12,354 nucleotides of DNA, taken from contig JAKABA010000112.1 in assembly GCA_021802115.1 (NCBI GenBank), positions 1 to 12,354 on the forward strand, given 5' to 3'. This stretch comes from a bacterium (lineage in GTDB: Bacteria; Chloroflexota; Dormibacteria; UBA8260; Bog-877). Every line of letters starts with the position of its first letter. Positions within the stretch are counted from its first letter, which is position 1. The notes below the pieces were generated by a model that searched no databases, was not told the origin of the DNA, and saw only the letters and a list, made by a program, of their open reading frames with translations. Position numbers and translations under genes: made by a program. Of this stretch, positions 1-6,820 are shown piece by piece.

Positions 1-64
1 GGACCAGTCCGACCACCTCGGCCTTGAACTCGTCAGTGAACCGGCGTCGTTCTCGTCGTCCCAT
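1..64 (-). CDS. IS3-family transposase OrfA, N-terminal 21 codons (cut by window edge)
   Basis: The minus strand reads an ATG at 64-62 and an open frame to the left edge, encoding a basic start followed by RRRFTDEFKAEVVGLV. The (Y/F)T/SxEFKxEAV-type pattern is the start of the helix-turn-helix OrfA protein of IS3/IS911-like elements, which binds the element ends and is joined to OrfB by programmed frameshifting. A near-perfect Shine-Dalgarno, AAGGAGGT, lies just upstream (about 70-77, minus strand), which fixes the start. OrfB and the rest of the element lie outside the window. The IS terminus should fall somewhere in 65-180, but I could not define its inverted repeat with only one end visible. 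The family call rests on 21 residues and is good but not certain. Confidence 0.75.
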   Translation of the reverse strand, partial: MGRRERRRFTDEFKAEVVGLV

Positions 65-256
65 CTGGACCTCCTTCGTGGGTTCGTCCCCACATCATGG
101 TGGTCCGTCATATCGGGTCAACTCCAACACTACACTACCCCATAGAGCCACTTCAGCCCGCCCCAGGCTTGAGTCAGTGGCGAGCAGCCAGCTCAGCGGC
201 TTCGCTGGTCCAACGGACAACTTTGCGCAACCGCGCTCAGCGTGCGTGCACGCCCG

Positions 257-970
257 TCACCGCGTCCCGGCGGGCGGTGGCTCGGGGTGTGGGATGCGGG
301 ACAGGTCGGTGAGCGGGATTAGGTCGATTACGTCGGGATAGGCGTCGACAAGCCAGCGCACCTGCGGGTCCTCGAGCGAGCCCGGGCCCTCACACGCCGT
401 GAAGTACTCACGGAGGAAGGCTCGTACGCGGTCGCCGCTGACCGTGGCCTCCGGCAACGACGCGCGCGGGGAGAGGATCCGGCACAGCATCAGGTGGTAG
501 GCGCGCGGGTAGCCCGGCGCGAGGCTGGGCTGGAAGTACGGCGCCGCGAGTGCCTCGACGCTGAACCGCTCATAGAAGCGCAGGCGCGCCCACGGGTCGC
601 CGTAGCCGTCGTGCACCTCGTGATGCCGCGGGTCGTCGATCTCGGCGAGCGCGAGCGTGGCCGTGCCGAGCCAGCGTTCCCGGACCGCGTGCATGAGCGC
701 GGCACCGACGCCTCCGCCGCGTATGCCGGGCTTCACTGCCAAGTATCCGAGCAGCAGGGTCTGAGAGCGCGGATAGGTCTCGCCCACGGCGCAGCCGAGC
801 ACGCTTTCGGCGGCTTCGTCCGAGGCGACGAGGAGCAAGCCGGGAGGAGCATGGTCGTCGTCCCAGGGCTCGCCCAGCTCCTCTGGTGCGAAAGACGGAG
901 CCAAGATTTCAGGATAGAGCCGGCCGACGAGGCCCAGCCGCACGGCTTCCGCCTTCTCTAGGATCCTCAT
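257..970 (-). CDS. GNAT-family N-acetyltransferase, coupled to the STAND ATPase
   Basis: This 237-aa protein is a predicted acetyl-CoA-dependent N-acetyltransferase; its substrate is unknown. Residues 78-93 carry the GNAT motif A: a beta strand (LLGYLAV) followed by RGGGVGAAL, matching the R/Q-x-x-G-x-G/A pyrophosphate-binding loop. FYERFS at 132-137 resembles the motif B helix (FYERxGF). The segment around 143-154 (APYFQPSLAPGY) is reminiscent of a GNAT subgroup with a YxQPxLxPG motif. I place the start at the ATG at 970-968, not at a GTG further upstream (1033). That ATG overlaps the TGA of the 912-aa ATPase as ATGA, indicating translational coupling and explaining the absence of a strong ribosome site. 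The length fits a GNAT domain plus about 80 extra C-terminal residues of unknown role. By context it should act with the ATPase, as effector or modifier; that is inference. Confidence 0.85.
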   Translation of the reverse strand: MRILEKAEAVRLGLVGRLYPEILAPSFAPEELGEPWDDDHAPPGLLLVASDEAAESVLGCAVGETYPRSQTLLLGYLAVKPGIRGGGVGAALMHAVRERWLGTATLALAEIDDPRHHEVHDGYGDPWARLRFYERFSVEALAAPYFQPSLAPGYPRAYHLMLCRILSPRASLPEATVSGDRVRAFLREYFTACEGPGSLEDPQVRWLVDAYPDVIDLIPLTDLSRIPHPEPPPAGTR

Positions 971-3705
971 TGTCCGGCGGCAGCGAGGGGCGCCCCGCTC
1001 GTTGCCGCTCGACGCTTGCCGGTCTCGCGCCACAGTCTCTCGAGCACCCGATCCACGTGCTGTGACAGCGCCTTCGGCTCCGGACGATGCTCGTACGGGT
1101 GGTGGGTCGAGAGCCCGAAGGCGCCGGCAAGCAGGGCGTCTCGGAAGTCCCGCTCCGCCCCCGCGACAGCGCTGAGATCGGGCTGCGGCGAGGGTGCATC
1201 ATCGGTGAACGCCTCCCGGAGTCGCAGGAAGTGATTCGCCAGCGACGTGGCCTGACCTACGTCACTTGCGCGAACGCGCTCGATCTGGTCGAGGACGTGT
1301 CGGAGGATGTCGCCGTAGAATGCCTGGGTGTAGTCGTCGCTCGTGGGCTCGCTCTTCTGCCGGTACTGCCAAGCGAAGGCGACGACGACGGCGGCTTCGT
1401 AAGCATTGGTCGCCGCCGTCGGCCCCTCAGAGTTGAAGAGGGCATCTCCCCAGAGTCGAGATCCGCGCGCGATGATCTCCCAGTCGTCGATCGCGTGTTG
1501 ATCGCGCAGCAGGGGCGCTTCTCGCCCCTCCTCCCCGTCGTCTTCGAGCACAGAGCGGACGGCAAGAACGGCCTTCTCGACTGCGCGCGCGTAGTGCTGG
1601 TTGTCGTGCTGCGCGCGCTCGAGTGCGGTCTCTCCTTCCTCGTAGTCGATCCATGGCAGGTTCCACTCACACTCTTCATTCGACTGGGAGTTGTAGGGAT
1701 CGTCGCGTGGCCGGTCACGGCAGCGCATGTACAGTCGCCGCGCCTCCGCGTACAAGTCGTCGATCTTGGCCTCGGCATCCGGAGGGCTGATCGGGCGGTG
1801 CCGATACGAATGCGCGAGGAAGATGTCGGCGAGAGCTCGCACATGCCATTCGGTGTGCGTGGGCAGCTCGTCGGCGTCGCCGTCCAGCCCATCGAGCTTG
1901 AGAATGGTTCGTAGCGCGGCCTCGATCGAGACCCAGTCGTTCCTCTTCCAGTCCGCTGTCACGAGGAACCGTCCGTCATGCGCCGGCTGGTACTCGCGGT
2001 GGAAGGCGACGATCGCGTCGAGCCAGGACTGGTCGCCGGCGGCGGAGTCGGGCCGCTCCGCGTGTCGCCAATCTTCGATCAGCGCGTCGAGGTTCTTGTA
2101 CCGGTGGTAGTAGCCCCACCACCAGAACAGCTCAAGGTAGAGCTTGTCGAAGGTGAGTCGCGCGACGCGCCGGTCGTCGAGCTGGCCGAGGTGATGGAGC
2201 AGGTTGGACGCAGCGCGAAGCCACGTGCGACTCTCGCGGTGGAGGGCCGACTGGTAGGAGGTTAGCTGCCCGTGACTGGGGTCGACTATCGTGTTCCAGT
2301 ATGCGGCGGCCCGACGATGGGTTTGCTGGGTTGTCGTCGAGTCGACGGTGGGGACCGCCGCCCTTGCCAGCCAGTGGAGGCTGTAGCCGTTCGTCGTGCC
2401 GTCGGGCGTGGAGGCCAGCTCGCTCGGGTCGACCTGATCGCTCTCGACCAGCGATCGTCTAGCTAGGTTGTCCAACGCGTCGCGCACCGGTTCGGTGTCG
2501 ACAAGACCAGCCATCACGGTGAGCTCCTCGGCGGTAAAGTACGCGGGCCGCGGGTGCACCAGGGCCAGCGTCTCGAGGAGCACTCTCGTGGTCGGCGCTG
2601 TCCACGCTTGCTGGAGGCGCGCTCTGTAGAGTTCCGGTCCGGAGATCCGCTCGGACTTGCCCGGCTGTCCCACGCGCCTGCCAGCGATCTTGGCCAGCGG
2701 TGCCAGCACCAGGTCGTCGAGCAGGTCCCGATCGGAGGCGCCCGAGATCTGGCCCGCCTGCGGCGCGAGCGTATCGCGAACGTGTGCGCCGAGTTGGATC
2801 AGCGAGAAGGGATCCCGATCGACACGTGAGCAGAGATGCGCTACGTAGCCCTCGGGTAGCCGTCGCGCGAGGTCCGCTTTCAGAACGCTGGCGACAAGCT
2901 CCTCTGCATCCGAGTCGGGCAGCGCCTCGACCTCTTCCCGGCGACCGGCATACGCGTTCTCGATTTCCGTCGCGACGTCACCGTCGGCGGTTGTGAGCAG
3001 GACGGGGCACGTTGCGGCCGCCTCGAGAAATGGGCGCGCATGGTCGAGCTGCCAGACGTCGTCGATGACGACGAGTGGGCGCCGGTGGTTGAGGCAGGTG
3101 CTGATCGCTCCGACTATGGCCTCGACTCCCTCGGCGTCGGACGGCTCCGCATCCATGTTCTTCGCCCGGAGCCACGTTAGCAGGATCGACTCGAGGCTGG
3201 GTGGCCTCTCGCCAAGTTCCGACCAGAGCAGACCATCGCCACGGACCGGGCTGGGCGAGTCAGCACCGAAGATCTCGGCGAGGCGCAGTGCAAGACTTGA
3301 CTTGCCGATTCCCGGCCGGCCGTGAAGCACGACAACAATCCGTTTCGGCACCGTTTCGGTCGCGAAGCTCGCCAGGATCCCTCCCAGTAGGTCGCGGCGC
3401 CCCACGAACCGGTGGTCTTCGTCTCGCGATCGCGGCGGGCACCATATCGGAGGGGTGCGACCGTACTTGCTCTGAATTTCAACGAGTGTCTGGCGCCCGG
3501 AGGCGGCGATCTCTGCCGCCTTCTGGCTCGTGTTGGCGATGACCTCATCGTGGAGGTCCTTGTTTTCGTCCCTGAGCCTTCTGAGCTCCTTCCTGTGCCC
3601 CAAGCCCAGAAGGCCGGCAACCACGCCCACGACCGCGCCCACGGCACCAAAGATCCAGCCGCTCCAGGCGATCAAGGTTAGGGAGGCGACGAGATCCACG
3701 GGCAC
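967..3705 (-). CDS. Membrane-anchored NB-ARC/STAND ATPase with helical C-terminal region
   Basis: This 912-aa protein is a predicted signal-transducing ATPase of the STAND/NB-ARC class. Order of parts: a single hydrophobic segment at about 8-35; a likely coiled coil at 38-80 (KELRRLRDENKDLHDEV); a linker with FVGRRDLL at 100-107; Walker A GRPGIGKSS at 129-137; Walker B RRPLVVIDDVW at 208-218; a sensor-like LLTTADGDVA at 236-245; a winged-helix-like region at about 365-455; then about 450 residues rich in helices that look TPR-like but lack clear repeats. Two usual NB-ARC residues differ: the sensor Arg after LLTT is Ala240, and the MHD-like motif reads LHW (443-445). STAND proteins normally oligomerise when a C-terminal sensor detects a trigger. 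Here the N-terminal membrane helix could be the effector or just an anchor. The start is GTG at 3705; the GTG two codons later is possible. Its TGA overlaps the GNAT ATG. A role in phage defence is inferred from architecture and mobile context only. Confidence 0.87.
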   Translation of the reverse strand: MPVDLVASLTLIAWSGWIFGAVGAVVGVVAGLLGLGHRKELRRLRDENKDLHDEVIANTSQKAAEIAASGRQTLVEIQSKYGRTPPIWCPPRSRDEDHRFVGRRDLLGGILASFATETVPKRIVVVLHGRPGIGKSSLALRLAEIFGADSPSPVRGDGLLWSELGERPPSLESILLTWLRAKNMDAEPSDAEGVEAIVGAISTCLNHRRPLVVIDDVWQLDHARPFLEAAATCPVLLTTADGDVATEIENAYAGRREEVEALPDSDAEELVASVLKADLARRLPEGYVAHLCSRVDRDPFSLIQLGAHVRDTLAPQAGQISGASDRDLLDDLVLAPLAKIAGRRVGQPGKSERISGPELYRARLQQAWTAPTTRVLLETLALVHPRPAYFTAEELTVMAGLVDTEPVRDALDNLARRSLVESDQVDPSELASTPDGTTNGYSLHWLARAAVPTVDSTTTQQTHRRAAAYWNTIVDPSHGQLTSYQSALHRESRTWLRAASNLLHHLGQLDDRRVARLTFDKLYLELFWWWGYYHRYKNLDALIEDWRHAERPDSAAGDQSWLDAIVAFHREYQPAHDGRFLVTADWKRNDWVSIEAALRTILKLDGLDGDADELPTHTEWHVRALADIFLAHSYRHRPISPPDAEAKIDDLYAEARRLYMRCRDRPRDDPYNSQSNEECEWNLPWIDYEEGETALERAQHDNQHYARAVEKAVLAVRSVLEDDGEEGREAPLLRDQHAIDDWEIIARGSRLWGDALFNSEGPTAATNAYEAAVVVAFAWQYRQKSEPTSDDYTQAFYGDILRHVLDQIERVRASDVGQATSLANHFLRLREAFTDDAPSPQPDLSAVAGAERDFRDALLAGAFGLSTHHPYEHRPEPKALSQHVDRVLERLWRETGKRRAATSGAPLAAAGQ

Positions 3706-3820
3706 CTCAGGATGGTCGTCGCGGTGGCATCACCGGCGCGAACATCCCCGGCGGAGTTTCCATCTCGCAGTTCCTGCCTTGCCTCGCCCGTTACCGACTC
3801 TCGGCACCGATTAAGGCGTC

Positions 3821-3849
3821 AGTATAGGTGGTCGTCCCGATGTCTACAA
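3821..3849 (-). promoter_or_regulatory. Candidate promoter of the STAND-GNAT operon
   Basis: On the minus strand TATACT (3826-3821) is a near-consensus -10 box. It is preceded, after a 17-base spacer, by TTGTAG (3849-3844), a weak -35 with the TTG core. Transcription would start near 3814, leaving a leader of about 110 bases before the GTG at 3705. No other promoter-like pair stood out in 3706-3860. No operator or riboswitch-like structure was recognised in the leader. Confidence 0.4.
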
Positions 3850-3957
3850 GTGACCGCATTGCCTGGGGTGTGGGACGGGAAAGTAGGACCACCCGGACAC
3901 GGTGGTGAGTTGGTGGTAATCTGGCTGTGGGTCCATGGCCAGACCGAAGACCTGCCA

Positions 3958-4338
3958 ATGGAAACCTCTCTCACCGAGAGGGAGCAGGAACGCTGTCGGC
4001 TATATCACGAGCTCGCCGCCACCGTTGACTTTCGACGCGGGAGCCTCACGACCAACTATCGCCGCTGCGGCAAACCCAATTGCGCTTGTGCCAACCCGAC
4101 CCATCCCGGCCACGTACCCCGCTACCTGCTGACCATGTCGCAGGCGGGCAAGACTCAGGCCCGGCAGGTGGCAGAGGGACATGAGCTGGAGAAGACACGT
4201 AGGGAAGTCGCCAACCACAAGCGCGTCCGGGCACTGGTGGAAGAGATCGTGGAAGCCAACCAGCAGATCTGTGATGCCCGACCAGTGCCAATCCTCGCCG
4301 ATGATCAGCCCTCGGACGCGGGGGTTCCCTACAGATAA
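3958..4338 (+). CDS. DUF6788-type accessory protein of an insertion element
   Basis: This 126-aa protein belongs by motif to the DUF6788 family, small proteins commonly found just upstream of transposases in actinobacterial insertion elements. Diagnostic stretches are RRGSLTTNYRRCGKPNCACA (residues about 22-41, with three Cys that could bind a metal), HPGHVPRYLLT just after it, and VRALVEEIVEANQQICDARP near the C-terminus. The molecular role of the family is unknown to me; binding to element DNA is plausible. I chose the ATG at 3958 because its product begins where family members usually begin (a short charged helix), although the frame stays open upstream and no strong ribosome site is visible. 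The last ten residues (DQPSDAGVPYR) are not family-like, and the adjacent transposase is in another frame, so this copy is probably damaged. Confidence 0.72.
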   Translation: METSLTEREQERCRLYHELAATVDFRRGSLTTNYRRCGKPNCACANPTHPGHVPRYLLTMSQAGKTQARQVAEGHELEKTRREVANHKRVRALVEEIVEANQQICDARPVPILADDQPSDAGVPYR

Positions 4339-4462
4339 GGGGTTCCAGACGGGCCTCAAGGAGGAGTTCGAAGCTGAGGAGGCACGCCTCAGCCGGCTAG
4401 CGGCAGGCCTGCTGGCTGACCCCTCCGGCCGCGGCCTTAGGGCGGGGCCGAGCCAATGCTGA
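4334..4462 (+). pseudogene. Transposase N-terminal remnant of the same insertion element
   Basis: Immediately after the DUF6788 frame, a different forward frame encodes KGFQTGLKEEFEAEEARLSR and about 20 more residues before a TGA at 4460-4462. In related elements the DUF6788 gene is followed, often across a frameshift, by a transposase beginning with a similar acidic EAEFxAEVARL helix; this points to an ISKra4-like element, from memory of that family. No catalytic part follows: the sequence reaches the tRNA fragment within 140 bases. The transposase is therefore cut to about 40 codons and the element cannot move by itself. The exact ends and inverted repeats of the element could not be determined. 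Confidence 0.5.
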
Positions 4463-4594
4463 GCGGAGGATGGCCCGCTACCGTGTCCGGGTGGCACTGG
4501 CAGCGAGGGCCAGTTGGCATCAAAATCGGCATCACCCGAGGCGCCCAAAGTACGCTAGGGGCCACTATGCCCACCATATTGATCTCAAATCTGC

Positions 4595-4643
4595 TGGAGG
4601 CGACTCCGGGAATCGAACCCGGGATCGCGGTTTTGCAGACCGC
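4595..4643 (-). other. 3' half of tRNA-Cys(GCA): attachment-site remnant
   Basis: The minus strand holds a tRNA-Cys 3' half: anticodon stem GCGGT/ACCGC around loop CTGCAAA (anticodon GCA at 4636-4634), a 4-base variable loop, T stem CCGGG/CCCGG around loop TTCGATT, acceptor strand AGTCGCC, T73 and an encoded CCA (4597-4595). The matching 5' acceptor strand GGCGACT and a D arm are absent upstream, so this is not a working gene. Such 3' fragments mark the attachment site of elements that insert into tRNA genes, and a tyrosine integrase gene lies 87 bases away. Bases on the 5' side of the fragment (higher coordinates) should be element DNA, and bases below 4595 the flanking chromosome. Confidence 0.85.
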
Positions 4644-4652
4644 TTCTTCCTA

Positions 4653-4702
4653 GATCAGATCAGCGGGATCCCGAAGTGGTCTGCCTGACTATTTGACTGA
4701 CT
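4653..4702. repeat. Short repeats between integrase and tRNA fragment (possible arm sites)
   Basis: The stretch between the tRNA fragment and the integrase stop contains a direct repeat GATCAGATCAG (4653-4663), the palindrome CGGGATCCCG (4664-4673), and three copies of TGACT (4686-4690, 4694-4698, 4698-4702). Integrase arm-binding sites and excisionase sites usually lie here, as clustered short direct repeats. The assignment is by position and pattern only. Confidence 0.3.
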
Positions 4703-4730
4703 GGGGGTTTCGCCAGGGAGCTCTCGGGGG

Positions 4731-5894
4731 CTACTGATCGCTGCCCAGGAGAGCCTGCAGCCGGTCGCTGGCGTCGCGCTGGAGGCGGTCTGCGACGCCC
4801 GCGTACCTGGAGGCCGTGACCCCGATTCCGCTGTGGCCAAGCCGCCTCGACACCACTGCGATGTCAACCCCGGCGCTGAGGAGGAGCGCACCGCTGGCAG
4901 CTCGCAGGTCATGGAACCGGAGCCGGGGTAACCCGGCCTGGGCCAGTGCCCTTTGGAACTGCCGGGTGACGGTCGGACCGGAGAGGGGCCGTCCGATGGT
5001 GGTGGTGAACACCAGCTCGCCCAAGTCCTTAACGGGCCGCCATCGCGGACCGCAGGCCAAACGAGCCTCCCGCTGGAACTGCCTCTCGGCACCGAGAGCT
5101 GCGGCGGCCTCACGGGTGAGCGGGATCGACCTCCGGCTGCGGCTGGACTTGGGCTCGACCGCGACGTAGGTCCCAGGCCGCCACTGGACGGTTTGTGAGA
5201 CGCGGAGTTCCGGGGACGTGCCATCCAGGTCAAGGTCGTCCCAACGCACGCCCAGGAGTTCACCCAGGCGGCATCCTGTATGAAGTGCGACGAGTACCAG
5301 TCTCGACAGCTGCCCCTGACCCATCGCTGCGACCACGGCCTGGGCCGAAGCCGGGCTGAGGACCGTCGGCTCGGGCGCTGGAAGGTGAGGGGGATCGCTG
5401 AGAGCGGCGATGTTGCGGTGAACGGTGCCCCACCTGATGCCATCGGCCAAGGCAGACCGCAACACGCTTCGAGCGTGGGCTGCGGTCTGTGCCGACCTAC
5501 CGCTGGCTTGCACCGAGGCCATCATCCGACCCACGTCCGCCGGGGTGAGTTTGGAAAGCCGGATGCGCCCCAGGGCCGGGATCAGCAGGACCTCGCAGAT
5601 GGACCGGTACCGCCTCCAGGTGGACTCGCGTACCCGTGGCCGCACCGCCGTCAACCACGAGTGCAGGTGCTGCTCCACCGTCATCCGTGCCGCCACGGGC
5701 GGCAACCCCGCCACGGCCTGCGCCTTGAGCTGCTCGAGCCGGAGTACCGCCTCGGCCTGGCTGTGGGCCAGGGCAGTCAGAATCGTCCGCTTGCCGTTCT
5801 CGCCCCACCCGACGGTCAGTCTGGCCTCCCACCGGCCATCCCCACGCTGCCAGAGCGAGCCCTCGCCCTTCCCCCGGCGCCTCCGAGTGCTCAC
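4731..5894 (-). CDS. int: Tyrosine site-specific recombinase (integrase)
   Basis: This 387-aa phage-type integrase cuts and rejoins DNA at the attachment sites. It has a basic N-terminal arm-binding part (1-65, with GSLWQRGDGRWEARL), a SAM-like core-binding domain (about 70-165), and a catalytic domain with all expected residues: Arg209 in HTGCRLGELLGVRW, Lys249 in PKSSRSRRS, His328 and Arg331 in HDLR, His354 in LGHSG and Tyr364 in SRYAGV. It therefore looks active. The open frame extends to 6527, but GTG at 5894 is the start: AGGAGG lies 9 bases upstream (5909-5904), and the GTG overlaps the TGA of the small membrane protein as GTGA. It is the last gene of a three-gene operon whose 3' end faces the tRNA-Cys fragment, its presumed target. 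Confidence 0.95.
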   Translation of the reverse strand: MSTRRRRGKGEGSLWQRGDGRWEARLTVGWGENGKRTILTALAHSQAEAVLRLEQLKAQAVAGLPPVAARMTVEQHLHSWLTAVRPRVRESTWRRYRSICEVLLIPALGRIRLSKLTPADVGRMMASVQASGRSAQTAAHARSVLRSALADGIRWGTVHRNIAALSDPPHLPAPEPTVLSPASAQAVVAAMGQGQLSRLVLVALHTGCRLGELLGVRWDDLDLDGTSPELRVSQTVQWRPGTYVAVEPKSSRSRRSIPLTREAAAALGAERQFQREARLACGPRWRPVKDLGELVFTTTIGRPLSGPTVTRQFQRALAQAGLPRLRFHDLRAASGALLLSAGVDIAVVSRRLGHSGIGVTASRYAGVADRLQRDASDRLQALLGSDQ

Positions 5895-6118
5895 GGTTTC
5901 GGGCCTCCTGGCGGGTGTGGTGCCACCCTGTGTGCCGGTCGGGGCAGGCGCCGCGCTTGAAGGACCAGCGCGACGGATACCACCACCACCGCGACCGCCA
6001 CTTCCCCGGCGCGGGCCAGCCAACTGCTCGACTGCCAGGCGTCGATCATGAGGCCGATGGCGAACACCATCATCACGAAGGTCCAGCACCCGGATAAGCA
6101 GCCGCCGTGGCGCTTCAT
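5891..6118 (-). CDS. Small membrane protein with two predicted helices
   Basis: This 75-aa protein has two hydrophobic stretches, roughly residues 11-28 (CWTFVMMVFAIGLMIDAW) and 36-53 (ending AVAVVVVSVALVLQ), followed by a basic, Pro-rich tail (RRLPRPAHRVAPHPP). It is a likely inner-membrane hairpin protein. I do not recognise its family. Its ATG (6118-6116) overlaps the TGA of the upstream regulator as ATGA, and its TGA overlaps the GTG of the integrase as GTGA, so it is translated in a coupled chain between the two. A membrane protein here is unusual. Possible roles are superinfection exclusion, a small toxin or holin-like protein, or membrane anchoring; none can be chosen from sequence. 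Confidence 0.7.
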   Translation of the reverse strand: MKRHGGCLSGCWTFVMMVFAIGLMIDAWQSSSWLARAGEVAVAVVVVSVALVLQARRLPRPAHRVAPHPPGGPKP

Positions 6119-6771
6119 GCGGGTTCTTCCCGCGGCCGCTTGGGGCGCGCCTGCACTCCAGATCCCCCCCAGGGGCTCCGGTCGGATCTATACCCCGGCT
6201 TACCGGCCCGAAGCGGCCATCCCAGCAGGCCTCGGTCCCGCGCCCGCCGAACGTACGACAGGGCGGTCTTCCGCTTGATTCCGACCTCCTGGCAGATGGC
6301 GGGGATTGGCTTCTGGCCGTGGTCCACGGAATCCCGGTAGATCTCAGCGACGCGCTCCAGCTTCGCCAAAGGAACGGGCTGCGGTCCCCGGGAGGGAGCG
6401 CCCCAGTCGGGGGCTCCAGCGCTGAACAATCCTGGCCGGTGGCGTAGAGCAGTCTCACGGACCTGGCCCAGCGGGAGGGCGCGTAGCTTCCGGGGGGTGA
6501 TCGCTGTGGGGAGGAGGCCCCCCTCACGCGCCACCAGAGCGTTTAGGTGCGCAGCGAAATCCTGGAGCACTTGGGGAGCGTCGCCGGGAACCTGACAACT
6601 CTGCTCGACCCGCAGGCCCACTACCTGAGGCAGTCCGTCCACCTCCCCCGTCCGCACCGACACCGTGAGGTTCTGCTCCGGGAAGTCGACGGAAACCCAG
6701 CCGTCGCGATGGTCGGCGACCGCTCCGGGGGCGCCCCAGCGGTCAGAGTCAGAGTCCGTGAGTCGGCCCAT
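6115..6771 (-). CDS. HTH-containing regulator of the integrative element
   Basis: This 218-aa protein is probably DNA-binding. The N-terminal half (1-100) has beta-strand character (WVSVDF, LTVSVRTGEV) and no motif I can name. Residues about 136-185 form a helix-turn-helix: LAKLERVAEIYRDSV, then PIPAICQEVGIKRKTALSYV, then RRARDRGLLG. This matches a pattern common in small actinobacterial element proteins, where VAxxYR...VSRSTAxxWVxRARxxGLL precedes a short basic tail. The tail here (191-218) is Arg/Lys-rich. The ATG at 6771 lacks a ribosome site, but a TATACT box ends 9 bases upstream, so the mRNA is nearly leaderless. It heads the operon with the membrane protein and integrase, and could control its own promoter and the divergent one. 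Confidence 0.78.
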   Translation of the reverse strand: MGRLTDSDSDRWGAPGAVADHRDGWVSVDFPEQNLTVSVRTGEVDGLPQVVGLRVEQSCQVPGDAPQVLQDFAAHLNALVAREGGLLPTAITPRKLRALPLGQVRETALRHRPGLFSAGAPDWGAPSRGPQPVPLAKLERVAEIYRDSVDHGQKPIPAICQEVGIKRKTALSYVRRARDRGLLGWPLRAGKPGYRSDRSPWGGSGVQARPKRPREEPA

Positions 6772-6820
6772 AACGGGGACAGTATAGACCCTGCGGCTAC
6801 CGGCGTCTAAGGTTGTGTGG
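6772..6820. promoter_or_regulatory. Overlapping divergent promoters between the two element operons
   Basis: Minus-strand promoter: -10 TATACT (6786-6781) with a weak -35 TTAGAC (6810-6805), 18-base spacer, start of transcription near 6774, ATG at 6771. Plus-strand promoter: -35 TAGACC (6785-6790), 17-base spacer, -10 TAAGGT (6808-6813), start near 6820-6821, where an ATG lies. Each -35 overlaps the other promoter's -10, so polymerase cannot occupy both. Both transcripts would be leaderless or nearly so, which agrees with the absence of Shine-Dalgarno sequences. The boxes are read by eye; the minus -10 is the strongest part. Confidence 0.45.

Noticed and set aside
244..253. Palindrome GCGTGCACGC just after the GNAT stop as a terminator
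   Set aside because: It has no loop and no T-tract; such 10-base palindromes are common in GC-rich DNA.
971..1033. Longer N-terminus of the GNAT gene from a GTG at 1033
   Set aside because: It would overlap the ATPase gene by 67 bases and adds a non-GNAT, low-complexity stretch; the ATGA overlap at 970 is the better start.
1087..1914. 275-codon forward frame antisense to the STAND ATPase
   Set aside because: It mirrors the codon bias of the real minus-strand gene, has no motif and no ribosome site; the NB-ARC motifs settle the coding strand.
5895..6527. N-terminal extension of the integrase frame to 598 aa
   Set aside because: The extension is Pro/Arg-rich, overlaps two better genes, and a strong AGGAGG precedes the GTG at 5894.
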